A stretch of DNA of 64,000 bases from Dyadobacter luteus (GTDB lineage Bacteria > Bacteroidota > Bacteroidia > Cytophagales > Spirosomataceae), in NCBI RefSeq assembly GCF_003383615.1, contig NZ_QNUL01000008.1, positions 124,001 to 188,000 of the forward strand, written 5' to 3'. Within the stretch, counting starts at the first letter, position 1, and each line of letters opens with the position of its first letter. Below are positions 27,236 through 35,870 of the stretch, piece by piece. The notes under the pieces are model-generated. The model did no database searches. It was not told the DNA's origin and was given only the letters and a program-made list of their open reading frames with translations. The position numbers and the translations under genes are program-made.

Positions 27236-28705
27236 TTAAAACTGGAAATAGATGAATTGATTTTCTGTGACCACACCCAGAAAATAGGTAAGAAAAAGAA
27301 CGATTCCGAAAAGCAGATAAAACATTCCGGTATTCCGGGTCGGAATCTTTTCGACAAAATGCTCTTTGACAAGTAAAAAAACCACCAGAAATACACAAAA
27401 CCACATTTCCACACTATTGAAAGGCGTATGAAGCTTTTCGCTCCAGGATAAGGTCATAATTTTATGGAGAATTGTAAAGGACCTACTGACCGGCGATAAG
27501 TGATTTCTGAAAAATACCCAGGCAATGGTAACCAGTATAAAAGTGATAACAGTTCCTGCAATTCTCGTGAAAGTATTTTTCGGTATTTCGATACCAGCCT
27601 TTTTCATCCATTTATCCCGAATGGAAGCACTCACCTGATACGTACCATGCAATGCACCCCATATCACATAATTCCAGCTTGCACCATGCCATAATCCACT
27701 TACGAGGAAAACGATAAACTGGTTGCGGTATTTGGCCAACTCACCTTTACGGTTTCCACCCAACGGAATATATAGGTAATCTTTAAACCAGGTGGAAAGA
27801 GATATATGCCAGCGTCCCCAGAATTCCGATACAGAAGCGGCCTCATAGGGAGAACGGAAATTATCCATTAATGTAAAACCCATTACCCTGGCTGCCCCAA
27901 TGGCAATATCGGAATAGCCACTAAAATCGCAGTATATCTGAAACGCAAAAAATACCGTCGCGACGAGCAGTGAAAGTCCATTTTGTTCCGACGGATTATC
28001 ATAGACGAAGTTCACCACTTCGGCCAGGCGATCGGCAATGACAATTTTCTTGAACAGACCAAAAGCCATTTGCATTAATCCCGATTTGACCAGTTCGAAA
28101 TCATACTTAAAGTAGGAATGAAACTGATGCAACATGTTTTGAGGACGCTCAATAGGCCCTGCCACAAGCTGTGGATAGAACATCACGTACAATGCATAAA
28201 TACCAAAATGACGCTCCGGAATCTGATTACCACGGTATACTTCAATGGTATAACTCATGGCCTGAAATGTATGGAAAGAAAGACCAATCGGCAAAATCAC
28301 CTCACCACCTCCGTTCACCATCCATTGTGCGATAGAAGCAGGAAGTAATCGTTCCAGTGGAGGAATAATAGATCTGATATCCACCATATTGAGAAGATCA
28401 TTCACCGAATTTCTTCCAAAATCGTAGTATTTAAAGAAAGCAAGAATACCGATGTTGGATATCAGACTCAGTATCAGCAAAAGTGTCTTCTGTTTTTTAT
28501 CATGTGTCTGAGCGATCCAGATACCGGCATAGTAATCAATGACAATCGTCCCGAAAAGAATCAGGATGAATACCGGCTTAAAGACCATGTAAAAGTAGCA
28601 GCTGGTTGCCAGTAAAAGCATCCAACGCCCCCGCCACGACAGACTGAAATAGGCCAGTGTGACTACAATAAAAAACAGTATAAATTGAATAGAATTAAAC
28701 AGCAT
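27236..28705 (-). CDS. MBOAT O-acyltransferase (AlgI-like)
   Basis: A 489-aa polytopic membrane protein with the AlgI/DltB-type signature: FWGRWHISLSTWFKDYLYIP (295-314) and the invariant histidine H340 in SGLWHGASWN. MBOAT enzymes pass acyl groups across or within the membrane, usually to extracellular glycans. The start codon shares one base with the stop of the upstream GT2 gene (TGATG), so translation is coupled. The SGNH/AlgJ-type partner that normally places the acetyl group is not in the window. Acetylation of the glycan made by the neighbouring glycosyltransferases is the likely job. Confidence 0.92.
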   Translation of the reverse strand: MLFNSIQFILFFIVVTLAYFSLSWRGRWMLLLATSCYFYMVFKPVFILILFGTIVIDYYAGIWIAQTHDKKQKTLLLILSLISNIGILAFFKYYDFGRNSVNDLLNMVDIRSIIPPLERLLPASIAQWMVNGGGEVILPIGLSFHTFQAMSYTIEVYRGNQIPERHFGIYALYVMFYPQLVAGPIERPQNMLHQFHSYFKYDFELVKSGLMQMAFGLFKKIVIADRLAEVVNFVYDNPSEQNGLSLLVATVFFAFQIYCDFSGYSDIAIGAARVMGFTLMDNFRSPYEAASVSEFWGRWHISLSTWFKDYLYIPLGGNRKGELAKYRNQFIVFLVSGLWHGASWNYVIWGALHGTYQVSASIRDKWMKKAGIEIPKNTFTRIAGTVITFILVTIAWVFFRNHLSPVSRSFTILHKIMTLSWSEKLHTPFNSVEMWFCVFLVVFLLVKEHFVEKIPTRNTGMFYLLFGIVLFLTYFLGVVTENQFIYFQF

Positions 28706-29694
28706 CAGTTAATGTACTCGCAGTTTACAATTTCCTCTTTTACGATAAACAACGGGCGACCTTTGGATTGGAAAAAGATCCTCAGCACGTACTCGCCTAT
28801 AATTCCCAGAGCGAGAAGCTGAACTCCACTAAATAGGATAATCACGAAAAGCAGTGAGGTAAATCCTTCTATTACATGTGCAAAAAACATTTTTTTGATC
28901 ACAACGATAAAGAAATAGGCCAATGCGATTAGTATCGATACCATTCCTGTACGCGACATAAATTTGATCGGAAATTCGCTGAAATTAAAAATCCCGTTAT
29001 AAGCCAGCTTAAATAGTTGCGCAAAGGAATATTTAGATTCTCCGGCAGCCCGGGCGTCACGTTCGTATTCAAATCCAACCTGCTTAAATCCGATCCAGGA
29101 ACGCATTCCTCTGAGATACCGGCTCTCTTCAGGCATTTTATTCAGTACATCTACCACACGGCGGCTAACAAGTGCAAAATCACCACTATCAAGTGGGATT
29201 TCGACATAAGAAATAGAGCGGAGTATTCTGTAAAAGAGGTAATAACCGGTCTTTTTGATCCAGCCCTCTTTTCTTTTTTTCCTCACTGCATACACCACAT
29301 CATTACCTTCCTTATACAGCTTATAGAATTCAGGTAGTAATTCAGGCGGATCCTGAAGATCTCCATCAATTACAAATATTGCTTCAGTTCCTCTTGCCTT
29401 ACTAAGTCCTGCAGTTAAAGCAAGCTGATGACCATGATTACGGGATAACAACACCCCATGGTAACGCTGATCCACCAATGCAAGCTGACGAATCTTCATG
29501 GCGGTATCGTCTTTGCTTCCATCGTCTACAAGAACAACCTCGATTGACAGATCACTGGAATCCATCAGCGCACTGATACGCTCTACAAGTAGTGGAAATG
29601 TTTCAGATTCGTTATATAGTGGCGCAACAATTGATATTTGAGGACTTTTCAAAATTCTTTCTTTGTGTGATGATTCAATGAGGCAAAAATACAC
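28705..29694 (-). CDS. GT2 glycosyltransferase, polyprenyl-phosphate sugar type
   Basis: 329 aa as the longest frame. The catalytic GT-A domain starts ISIVAPLYNE, with VLVDDGSKDDT and the DxD-type motif IDGDLQDPPE; two C-terminal transmembrane helices (about 235-300) follow, as in GtrB/ArnC/DPM1-like enzymes that load a sugar on undecaprenyl phosphate. A -7-like element TATTTTTG lies inside the first codons (29684-29691), so the real start may be the in-frame TTG at 29652 (giving MKSPQISIVAPLYNE). It is coupled to the MBOAT gene. Confidence 0.9.
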   Translation of the reverse strand: MYFCLIESSHKERILKSPQISIVAPLYNESETFPLLVERISALMDSSDLSIEVVLVDDGSKDDTAMKIRQLALVDQRYHGVLLSRNHGHQLALTAGLSKARGTEAIFVIDGDLQDPPELLPEFYKLYKEGNDVVYAVRKKRKEGWIKKTGYYLFYRILRSISYVEIPLDSGDFALVSRRVVDVLNKMPEESRYLRGMRSWIGFKQVGFEYERDARAAGESKYSFAQLFKLAYNGIFNFSEFPIKFMSRTGMVSILIALAYFFIVVIKKMFFAHVIEGFTSLLFVIILFSGVQLLALGIIGEYVLRIFFQSKGRPLFIVKEEIVNCEYIN

Positions 29695-29724
29695 CTTTAA
29701 GACTATTATCGGAGAATTCCTTAT

Positions 29725-31428
29725 TTAAGGGATAGTTACCTTTCCCAGAAACTGTCCGACAGGAGCATCGTTCATACTACGCACAACACCTAATTCATAC
29801 TCTCCTTTCTCCAGCGTAGAAAACGGAATTTCAACGATCGAGCCTTTGTCAAGCTGCCGGAATAAGTTGCGTCCGTCATATCTGTTCTGTGCCAATTTGA
29901 AGAGATAAATCTTCGCATTCTGTTTCAGATAAGCATACTGGCCACCTTTCCTTTTCAGCGTATATTCAGAAGTTTCATCCTCCACTACAATCGCATTATT
30001 TTCAACCCGGTACCGAACATCATTTTCTTTCAGCTTCTCACCATTCTGGCTATTGATTTCGTTTACCAGCCAATCGGCCTCCTGCGGAAAAGAATAAATA
30101 CCATCAGATGTCATTCTTTTCATCAGATTATCAACATAAACTGCGGTTTTAGAAAATGCAATATGACCTAAGCCAAAAGCATTGTGTTCTTGATTGTAGG
30201 CATTAACCATCAGATACTTGCTACGTTCTGCAATTACCGGCAGATAAGTGGCCAGAGAAATGGCCCATATTCCCACACTTGCTATTAATCCAAAACGAAA
30301 TATCTTTTTGCCAGTTGCAGCTTTTACAGACAGGAGTATAGATAAGTAAGTAACGATCAAAAACAGAGCCGGATACATTTTGTAATTGCTCACGATCATG
30401 ACAAAAAAACCAAATCGCGGTCTCAGAAAGCCGATGATCAGCGCGTTGGCTAACAAAAACAGAAGTATACCAATGAGAAATTCCTGAAGCGACTTTTCTC
30501 CCGGAATAGTTTCATCAGCTACTTTCAGCAACCCTTTTTTCCTGAATGAAATACCGAAAGTCTTTGTCAGCCATGGACGAATATTTGCAAAACCCCATAT
30601 AGCAATCCAAACCGAAGCTGCCACTCCCAGCAAAACCGGCAACACAGACCTTGTAACAATCTCCTTTTCCGGAAAGAAGTCGACCAGCCCACCCAGAAAA
30701 GCGAAAAAGCCGAAAACAGACAACTCAGGATGTGCCAGGAAGAAGTCAACACTGGATTCATTCCCTTGCGGCGACATGCCAATGAAATAGAAAGTAACTG
30801 CAACTACGGCTGTAAACAGCCAGATTCCCAGGTTTCTGTAAGACGACTGTAGTATAAGAATGCCGGCTCCAGCTGCCCAAACAAAAATCCCGTTGCTCAT
30901 ACTATAGTTGGCCAGCAAAGCAGCTACAACCGCAAACCAGAATTTATTTCTGGATAGCATCAACATAGACAGTGCCATAAAGAACACAACTGCCTGGTGC
31001 TGCATACTACAAATCGCCCAAAGGAAAACAAGATGATACTGTATCTGAAATAAAAGGAAAGCAACTGGTATAAAATAATAAGGACTCAGGTTACTTTTCT
31101 TAAAGGCAGACCAGAATAAACCAAAGGTACCAAGCGTAAAGCAAACGCCGGAAAACAGTACAAAATAGATACTGAGTTTACCGGTCAGTTTGTAATAAAA
31201 CAGCGTGACCAGCTTACCGATCACCATACGGTGTTCATTATTTGGTTGAAAAAGATAGCCAAGCGCTTCTGAAAACGACTTAGCATCAATCCAGCTTCTC
31301 AGAAAGTCGGGAAAAGGATCAAAATCATCAAACCAGGGGACATCTACAGCATAATAATATACAACAGCTATCCAGATCAGAACAGGTACAAGTACACCCA
31401 GTCTTAATAAGTTTCTATTCAACAACAT
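29725..31428 (-). CDS. Polytopic membrane protein, GT-C-like, unknown function
   Basis: A 567-aa protein with about ten hydrophobic helices and a soluble C-terminal part (about 430-567). Near the N-terminus after helix 1 is the acidic loop VPWFDDFDPFPDFLRSW, which is the place where GT-C glycosyltransferases keep their catalytic Asp. It overlaps the gene before it by 14 bp and sits between two GT2 genes. By analogy with three-component systems (GtrA/GtrB/Gtr) it may transfer a lipid-linked sugar on the outer face. I do not recognise a named family. Confidence 0.8.
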   Translation of the reverse strand: MLLNRNLLRLGVLVPVLIWIAVVYYYAVDVPWFDDFDPFPDFLRSWIDAKSFSEALGYLFQPNNEHRMVIGKLVTLFYYKLTGKLSIYFVLFSGVCFTLGTFGLFWSAFKKSNLSPYYFIPVAFLLFQIQYHLVFLWAICSMQHQAVVFFMALSMLMLSRNKFWFAVVAALLANYSMSNGIFVWAAGAGILILQSSYRNLGIWLFTAVVAVTFYFIGMSPQGNESSVDFFLAHPELSVFGFFAFLGGLVDFFPEKEIVTRSVLPVLLGVAASVWIAIWGFANIRPWLTKTFGISFRKKGLLKVADETIPGEKSLQEFLIGILLFLLANALIIGFLRPRFGFFVMIVSNYKMYPALFLIVTYLSILLSVKAATGKKIFRFGLIASVGIWAISLATYLPVIAERSKYLMVNAYNQEHNAFGLGHIAFSKTAVYVDNLMKRMTSDGIYSFPQEADWLVNEINSQNGEKLKENDVRYRVENNAIVVEDETSEYTLKRKGGQYAYLKQNAKIYLFKLAQNRYDGRNLFRQLDKGSIVEIPFSTLEKGEYELGVVRSMNDAPVGQFLGKVTIP

Positions 31429-32842
31429 TTGCTTTTACGATAACTGCCTTCTTGCCAAAATAACCAGCCAGGCATTTGTTCCACCAATGATCTTTTTCTG
31501 TCTTGATATCATCATCATAGAAAATAGACAATGGCTTCGATTTTATTGCAGGTAAATAGACAATATCCTCCTTTGAAGCACGGAGTAGCTCATAGCGACT
31601 ATTCATCTCTTTGTCGAATGCCGCTGCTTTCCCTTTCAATAAATCGGTGTAAACCAGACGTACATTGCTGCTGGAATAGAAAGCAAGGAACGATGATACT
31701 GCTAACAGAACATAAAGAATTCCGTATCTGTAGAATGAAAAATCCGAACGTCCGGTACGCCCTTTTTGGAAATAATGGAAAAGAACACCGATGATGTAGA
31801 ACCAGCCAATCAGGAAAAAGAAATAAACGCAGTTGATCACGCGTGGCGTTGGCTCTATCCCTACTCCATAGTACGAGGGAAAAAGCTGAGCAGCCAGAAC
31901 GCCCACATAAAGTAAAACCGCATACCAAACCGGTACTGCAAAGTAATTGCGAGCTCCTGTGGACAATCGCGATAGTACAACAAGCCATGCCAACGAAAAC
32001 AAAAGCAGTGGTGTACGCAAGATCCAGTCAAGGCTCAGCAGACCTAACTTTTTGAAAGAACTCACAAAAGAGAATACTACATCTCCCCCTAATGGGTTCC
32101 CACCGATACGGGCCTGATTTCCGGCAGAACTGAAATACAGATAACAAGAAATTACTGTTACGGCCAACATCGCTACCATGAACGCATCCACTTTTCTATG
32201 GAATAACAGCCGGTATCCCCACCATGCACCTATGAGCAAAACCATAATCAACAGGTTTGTCTCGCTGCTTCCTATTACTGCAAATATCAGAAATGCAGAG
32301 CCCGAGGCTGCAACAATACGTGCAGAGGGATTATCCTGGCGGTAATAACGAAGAACCAGTACTACCCAAAGCAGGGTAAAAATATTGGGGATGGTATAAG
32401 TAACGAAGGCGGCCATCCAGTAAAATGCTTCTGAAATACTGGACATTTTCAACAGATAGAGAAAGAATACAATTCCTGCAAAACCCAAATGCGCCAGCCG
32501 TGACAAGGTTGGAGTGAGATGTCTGAAAAGACTGTACAGCGCAAACACTACGCCGAGTAACAATACAACCGGCAATATCTTAAACCCCGCTACAGAATGG
32601 AAAAGAAGTGGATTGGAATGGTTCAGGAAAATACCGAAGTAACGTCCCGTCCAGCCGGAATAATAGTAATTCATTGCTTCCAGCCATCCGTACTTGAATA
32701 CTGTGTCGATATAGCAGTAATCATCAGCAGGAGAAGGGTGGTTGTAATAAGACAAAATAATCAGCGGAAGCAAAACACTGATCATAATCAGGATATTAAT
32801 CCAGTTTCCAAAAACCCGGTACTTTCTATAAAACTTATTCAT
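31415..32842 (-). CDS. Polytopic membrane protein, DUF6056-like / GT-C-like
   Basis: A 475-aa protein with about eleven hydrophobic helices. The first external loop holds HPSPADDYCYIDTVFKYGW, then YYYSGWTGRYFG, a pattern like DUF6056 and other GT-C-like proteins with an acidic pair after helix 1. The soluble C-terminal tail is about 80 aa. It overlaps the GT2 gene upstream by 8 bp and the next polytopic gene by 14 bp, so all are one transcript. Probable role: transfer of a lipid-linked sugar at the outer membrane-facing side. Specificity unknown. Confidence 0.8.
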   Translation of the reverse strand: MNKFYRKYRVFGNWINILIMISVLLPLIILSYYNHPSPADDYCYIDTVFKYGWLEAMNYYYSGWTGRYFGIFLNHSNPLLFHSVAGFKILPVVLLLGVVFALYSLFRHLTPTLSRLAHLGFAGIVFFLYLLKMSSISEAFYWMAAFVTYTIPNIFTLLWVVLVLRYYRQDNPSARIVAASGSAFLIFAVIGSSETNLLIMVLLIGAWWGYRLLFHRKVDAFMVAMLAVTVISCYLYFSSAGNQARIGGNPLGGDVVFSFVSSFKKLGLLSLDWILRTPLLLFSLAWLVVLSRLSTGARNYFAVPVWYAVLLYVGVLAAQLFPSYYGVGIEPTPRVINCVYFFFLIGWFYIIGVLFHYFQKGRTGRSDFSFYRYGILYVLLAVSSFLAFYSSSNVRLVYTDLLKGKAAAFDKEMNSRYELLRASKEDIVYLPAIKSKPLSIFYDDDIKTEKDHWWNKCLAGYFGKKAVIVKANVVE

Positions 32843-33785
32843 TTACAATTTTTTCGATGATGTAACGAGGCCGACCTTTAACCTCTTCATAAATCTTTCC
32901 GATGTATTCCCCGATCAGCCCCAGAGCCATCATATTGGATCCACTGAAAAAAGTAAGTGGCAGCATGGTGGAAGTCCAGCCCGGAACAGTGAAACCTACA
33001 AGATAGGAGAACAATATATAAACCACTATAAGCATGGCCATTACGAAGTTAAAAACTCCGAAATATAACACCAGCCGCATGGGAAATGTAGAAAAGGAAG
33101 TAATGCCATTCCAGGCGAAAAGGAGCATTTTATTCAGCGGATATTTTGTTTCACCAGCCTGGCGCTCTAACCGGCTGTAGACAACCTTATCGCTTCTGAA
33201 GCCAATAAGAGGAACAATTCCTCTCAGAAACATATTAATTTCCTTGAAATTCCCCAGCTCCTGAAGCACCCGACGATCCATGAGTCGAAAGTCGGCATGG
33301 TTAAAAACCACAGGTACTCCCATCTTTTGCATCAATACGTAGAATCCTTCTGCTGTAGAACGCTTAAACCAGCTGTCACTGCTCCGGTCTCCGCGAACAC
33401 CATAAACGACCATCGCACCTTCACGGTGTTTTTCAATCATTCCGGTTATCGCCTGAATATCGTCCTGCAAATCTGCATCAATAGTAATAAAGCAATCGAA
33501 AGCATCAACCTGGTTTTCGAGCCCGGCCATAATTGCACTCTGATGTCCGAAATTACGCGAAAGTTTTACACCAATCACCTGATCGTCAGCGGCACCGAGC
33601 TCTTCAATAATCTCCCATGTCCTGTCTCTGCTGCCATCATTGACAAAACAAAGCTTGCTGTCATCAGCGATTAATCCACGGGCCTTAATTTCATCATAAT
33701 AACGTTTTAGTGTAGTGTATGTCAAATGCAAGATAGCTTCCTCATTATAACATGGTATTACCAGGAGTAGGCGTGCTGGCTTCAT
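32835..33785 (-). CDS. GT2 glycosyltransferase, polyprenyl-phosphate sugar type (second copy)
   Basis: A 316-aa paralogue of the enzyme at 28705-29694. The GT-A domain begins LLLVIPCYNEEAI, with CFVNDGSRDRT and the DxD-type motif IDADLQDD; two C-terminal helices lie about 225-285. It is the first gene of the glycan cluster and is read from the promoter at 33810-33837. Two such enzymes and two polytopic partners suggest two separate sugar-decoration modules. Confidence 0.9.
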   Translation of the reverse strand: MKPARLLLVIPCYNEEAILHLTYTTLKRYYDEIKARGLIADDSKLCFVNDGSRDRTWEIIEELGAADDQVIGVKLSRNFGHQSAIMAGLENQVDAFDCFITIDADLQDDIQAITGMIEKHREGAMVVYGVRGDRSSDSWFKRSTAEGFYVLMQKMGVPVVFNHADFRLMDRRVLQELGNFKEINMFLRGIVPLIGFRSDKVVYSRLERQAGETKYPLNKMLLFAWNGITSFSTFPMRLVLYFGVFNFVMAMLIVVYILFSYLVGFTVPGWTSTMLPLTFFSGSNMMALGLIGEYIGKIYEEVKGRPRYIIEKIVNE

Positions 33786-33809
33786 TCAATCGTAATTTTA
33801 GTTAGCAGA

Positions 33810-33837
33810 CAAAAGTAGTGTAATTATTTGATTTCAA
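33810..33837 (-). promoter_or_regulatory. Promoter of the membrane-glycan operon (TTG-N17-TACTTTTG)
   Basis: On the minus strand, TTG (33837-33835) and TACTTTTG (33817-33810) are 17 bases apart, matching the Bacteroidota consensus. The start codon of the first GT2 gene (33785) is 25 bases past it. Confidence 0.65.
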
Positions 33838-33865
33838 TTTTCGGACCCATTGAAAGGTCTGTAAG

Positions 33866-34948
33866 CTATCTCGGCAAGGTTTTGTACAAAATCAAACCGA
33901 TAAACGAGAAAACAATATTCGGTAGCCAGACTGCAAATAATGTATTGATAGTACCTGCTTCTGCAACACCTTTTGACAAAAGGAAAAAGAGTATGTAGAT
34001 AAACGCCAGCATGAAACCCAGCGCGATTTGCCAGCCTACTCCTTTTCTGCTTTTCCGGGCAGACACAATTACACCGATTGCAGTAAGAATCAAGATGGCG
34101 AATGGCTGCGTAAATCTGGTATATTTTTCGATCATATACACCTCCAGCCCGTCAGCACCACGACTTTTCAGCAAATCAATATAGGCATTGAGCTCGGGTA
34201 GCGTAAAGGTTTCGAAAAGGTTGTAGTCACTTTCAAAATCACGCGGAAACAGATTAATAGTTGTATCAATCTCTACACCGGTTTTAATTTTTTCGCTCAG
34301 GCTGTCTAGTGTCCTGATCTGATAGTTCTGTAGTGTCCATTTGCCCTTTTTGGGTTGCCACACAATTTTATCAGCCGAAAATTTCTGTACAAGTTTATTA
34401 TCCTTGACAGTCTCCATTGTGAATTTATTTCCTGTCTTGGAAGCGGTATTGTAGCTTTCCAGATAAGCATATACATCCGGAGCAATGGTGATATGTACGT
34501 TTCTTCCGCTGAAATAGAACTCATTCTTGACATAGGTTTTTTCAAAGGTATTACGCACCTTGTTGGCCAATGGCAAAATCCAGCCTACCTGCAAAAACGT
34601 TACAACACCCAATACCGACGCACCAATCATATAGGGCAGCAACATACGCCCGAAGCTGATCCCGCTGCTCAGCATAGCAATAACTTCGGTCCTCGCTGCG
34701 ATTCTGGATGTAAAGAAGACGGTCGCAATAAACACCATCAGCGGACTGATGTAGTTAATCCAATAAGGAATCAGATTGAGATAGTAATCTATGATAATCG
34801 CATTCAGAGGCGCCTTTTTTTCAAGGAAGTTGTCTACTTTCTCTGTATAATCGATCATACAGATGATAAGCACGATGACGAAGGCTACGAAAACGTAGGT
34901 TATCAGGAAATTTTTGATCAGATAACGATCGAGTATTTTTAATCTCAT
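33866..34948 (-). CDS. LptF/LptG family permease (lipopolysaccharide export)
   Basis: A 360-aa YjgP/YjgQ-family protein. It begins LKILDRYLIKNFLITYVFVA, typical of LptG/LptF, with three N-terminal helices, a periplasmic beta-jellyroll domain (about 135-265) and three C-terminal helices. In the LptB2FG ABC transporter this subunit moves LPS out of the inner membrane and passes it to LptC. It follows the DtxR-type regulator gene by 13 bp and thus is probably co-transcribed with it; the partner permease is not in the window. Confidence 0.9.
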   Translation of the reverse strand: MRLKILDRYLIKNFLITYVFVAFVIVLIICMIDYTEKVDNFLEKKAPLNAIIIDYYLNLIPYWINYISPLMVFIATVFFTSRIAARTEVIAMLSSGISFGRMLLPYMIGASVLGVVTFLQVGWILPLANKVRNTFEKTYVKNEFYFSGRNVHITIAPDVYAYLESYNTASKTGNKFTMETVKDNKLVQKFSADKIVWQPKKGKWTLQNYQIRTLDSLSEKIKTGVEIDTTINLFPRDFESDYNLFETFTLPELNAYIDLLKSRGADGLEVYMIEKYTRFTQPFAILILTAIGVIVSARKSRKGVGWQIALGFMLAFIYILFFLLSKGVAEAGTINTLFAVWLPNIVFSFIGLILYKTLPR

Positions 34949-34961
34949 GGCTGGTTAAGTC

Positions 34962-35624
34962 TCATCGGCGCTGAACTAGTAAATTTTTAGACACCTCAAG
35001 ACTAATGAACAACGTTTGACTGCCGTTGATCCGTACAGAAGCGGACTTATCATATTCGTTAATTTCTGTTATTTCCAGTACGCTGCCCAAAGTAATGCCG
35101 GAACGGTCCAGATGCTGAAGAAAAGAGGGGGCGTGATCTAATACACCCATCATCAATACTTTTTCACCTATCCCCACGTCTGTAAGAATTAAATAGTCAG
35201 GATCCGTCAGATTGCCCTTTGCATCCGGTATCGGATCTCCGTGCGGATCAAAACGAGGATGTCCTAAAAAAGCATCAAGTCTTTCCACAAGTTCGTTGGA
35301 AGGTACATGTTCCAGTTCTTCTGCTATATCATGAACCTCATCCCAGCCAAATCCCAGTTTTTCTACCAAAAAAACTTCCCAAAGCCTGTGTTTGCGGATC
35401 ACACTGATCGCTACTTTTTCGCCAGCTTCTGTAAGTGTTACACCCTGGTATTTTTTATAATGAATCAATCCTTTGTCTGCCAGCTTGCGCAACATATCTG
35501 TTACCGAAGCCGCACGTGTAGAAGTACTCTCAGCCAGCGCATTGGTACTCACTTCTACCCCGTCTCTGCCCGAAAGAGCATGGATGATTTTTAAATAATT
35601 TTCCTCTGTGAAAGAATTCTGCAT
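34962..35624 (-). CDS. DtxR/MntR family metal-dependent repressor
   Basis: A 220-aa protein with an N-terminal winged helix (starts SFTEENYLKIIHALSG; recognition region STRAASVTDMLRKLADKG), a metal-binding dimer domain (HRLWEVFLVEKLGFGWDEVH, then EELEHV) and a C-terminal SH3/FeoA-like domain. Such proteins bind Mn2+ or Fe2+ and then repress metal uptake genes. It is divergent from mntH, with a DtxR-like operator at 35776-35791, so it most likely controls mntH and perhaps itself. Its own -7-like element is at 35743-35750. Confidence 0.93.
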   Translation of the reverse strand: MQNSFTEENYLKIIHALSGRDGVEVSTNALAESTSTRAASVTDMLRKLADKGLIHYKKYQGVTLTEAGEKVAISVIRKHRLWEVFLVEKLGFGWDEVHDIAEELEHVPSNELVERLDAFLGHPRFDPHGDPIPDAKGNLTDPDYLILTDVGIGEKVLMMGVLDHAPSFLQHLDRSGITLGSVLEITEINEYDKSASVRINGSQTLFISLEVSKNLLVQRR

Positions 35625-35742
35625 ATTTATCAGCTTTCAGCCTCCGGCCATTCGCCATAAACTAAAAGATAATCTGTTGATAAAACTATCTGGTATTAAA
35701 GAGATGTCTTCGCAACTTCTCTCTTTTATTTAATCTAATAGG

Positions 35743-35750
35743 CAAAAGTA
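35743..35750 (-). promoter_or_regulatory. -7 element of the dtxR-like gene
   Basis: On the minus strand TACTTTTG fits TAnnTTTG, 119 bases before the regulator's start codon. No TTG is found at the -33 distance. Confidence 0.4.
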
Positions 35751-35775
35751 CAATTTTCAAATCATCTTAAAAAAA

Positions 35776-35791
35776 TTTAGACTAACCTAAA
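35776..35791. promoter_or_regulatory. DtxR/MntR-type operator in front of mntH
   Basis: TTTAGACTAACCTAAA is a 12-of-16 imperfect palindrome. Aligned to the DtxR/IdeR consensus TTAGGTTAGSCTAACCTAA its right half CTAACCTAA is exact and the total is 14 of 19. It covers the place where the -33 contact of the mntH promoter should be (the -7 element is at 35811-35818), which fits repression by the divergent DtxR-like protein. Confidence 0.65.
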
Positions 35792-35810
35792 AAATATTTC
35801 AATTATATCT

Positions 35811-35818
35811 TATATTTG
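35811..35818 (+). promoter_or_regulatory. -7 element of mntH
   Basis: TATATTTG matches TAnnTTTG, 53 bases before the GTG start of mntH. The -33 region lies in the DtxR-like operator and has no clear TTG. Confidence 0.5.
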
Positions 35819-35870
35819 TTTTCAATAACCCTTATCGGGGTACACGGAACGAATATAGGAGAATTACAAA

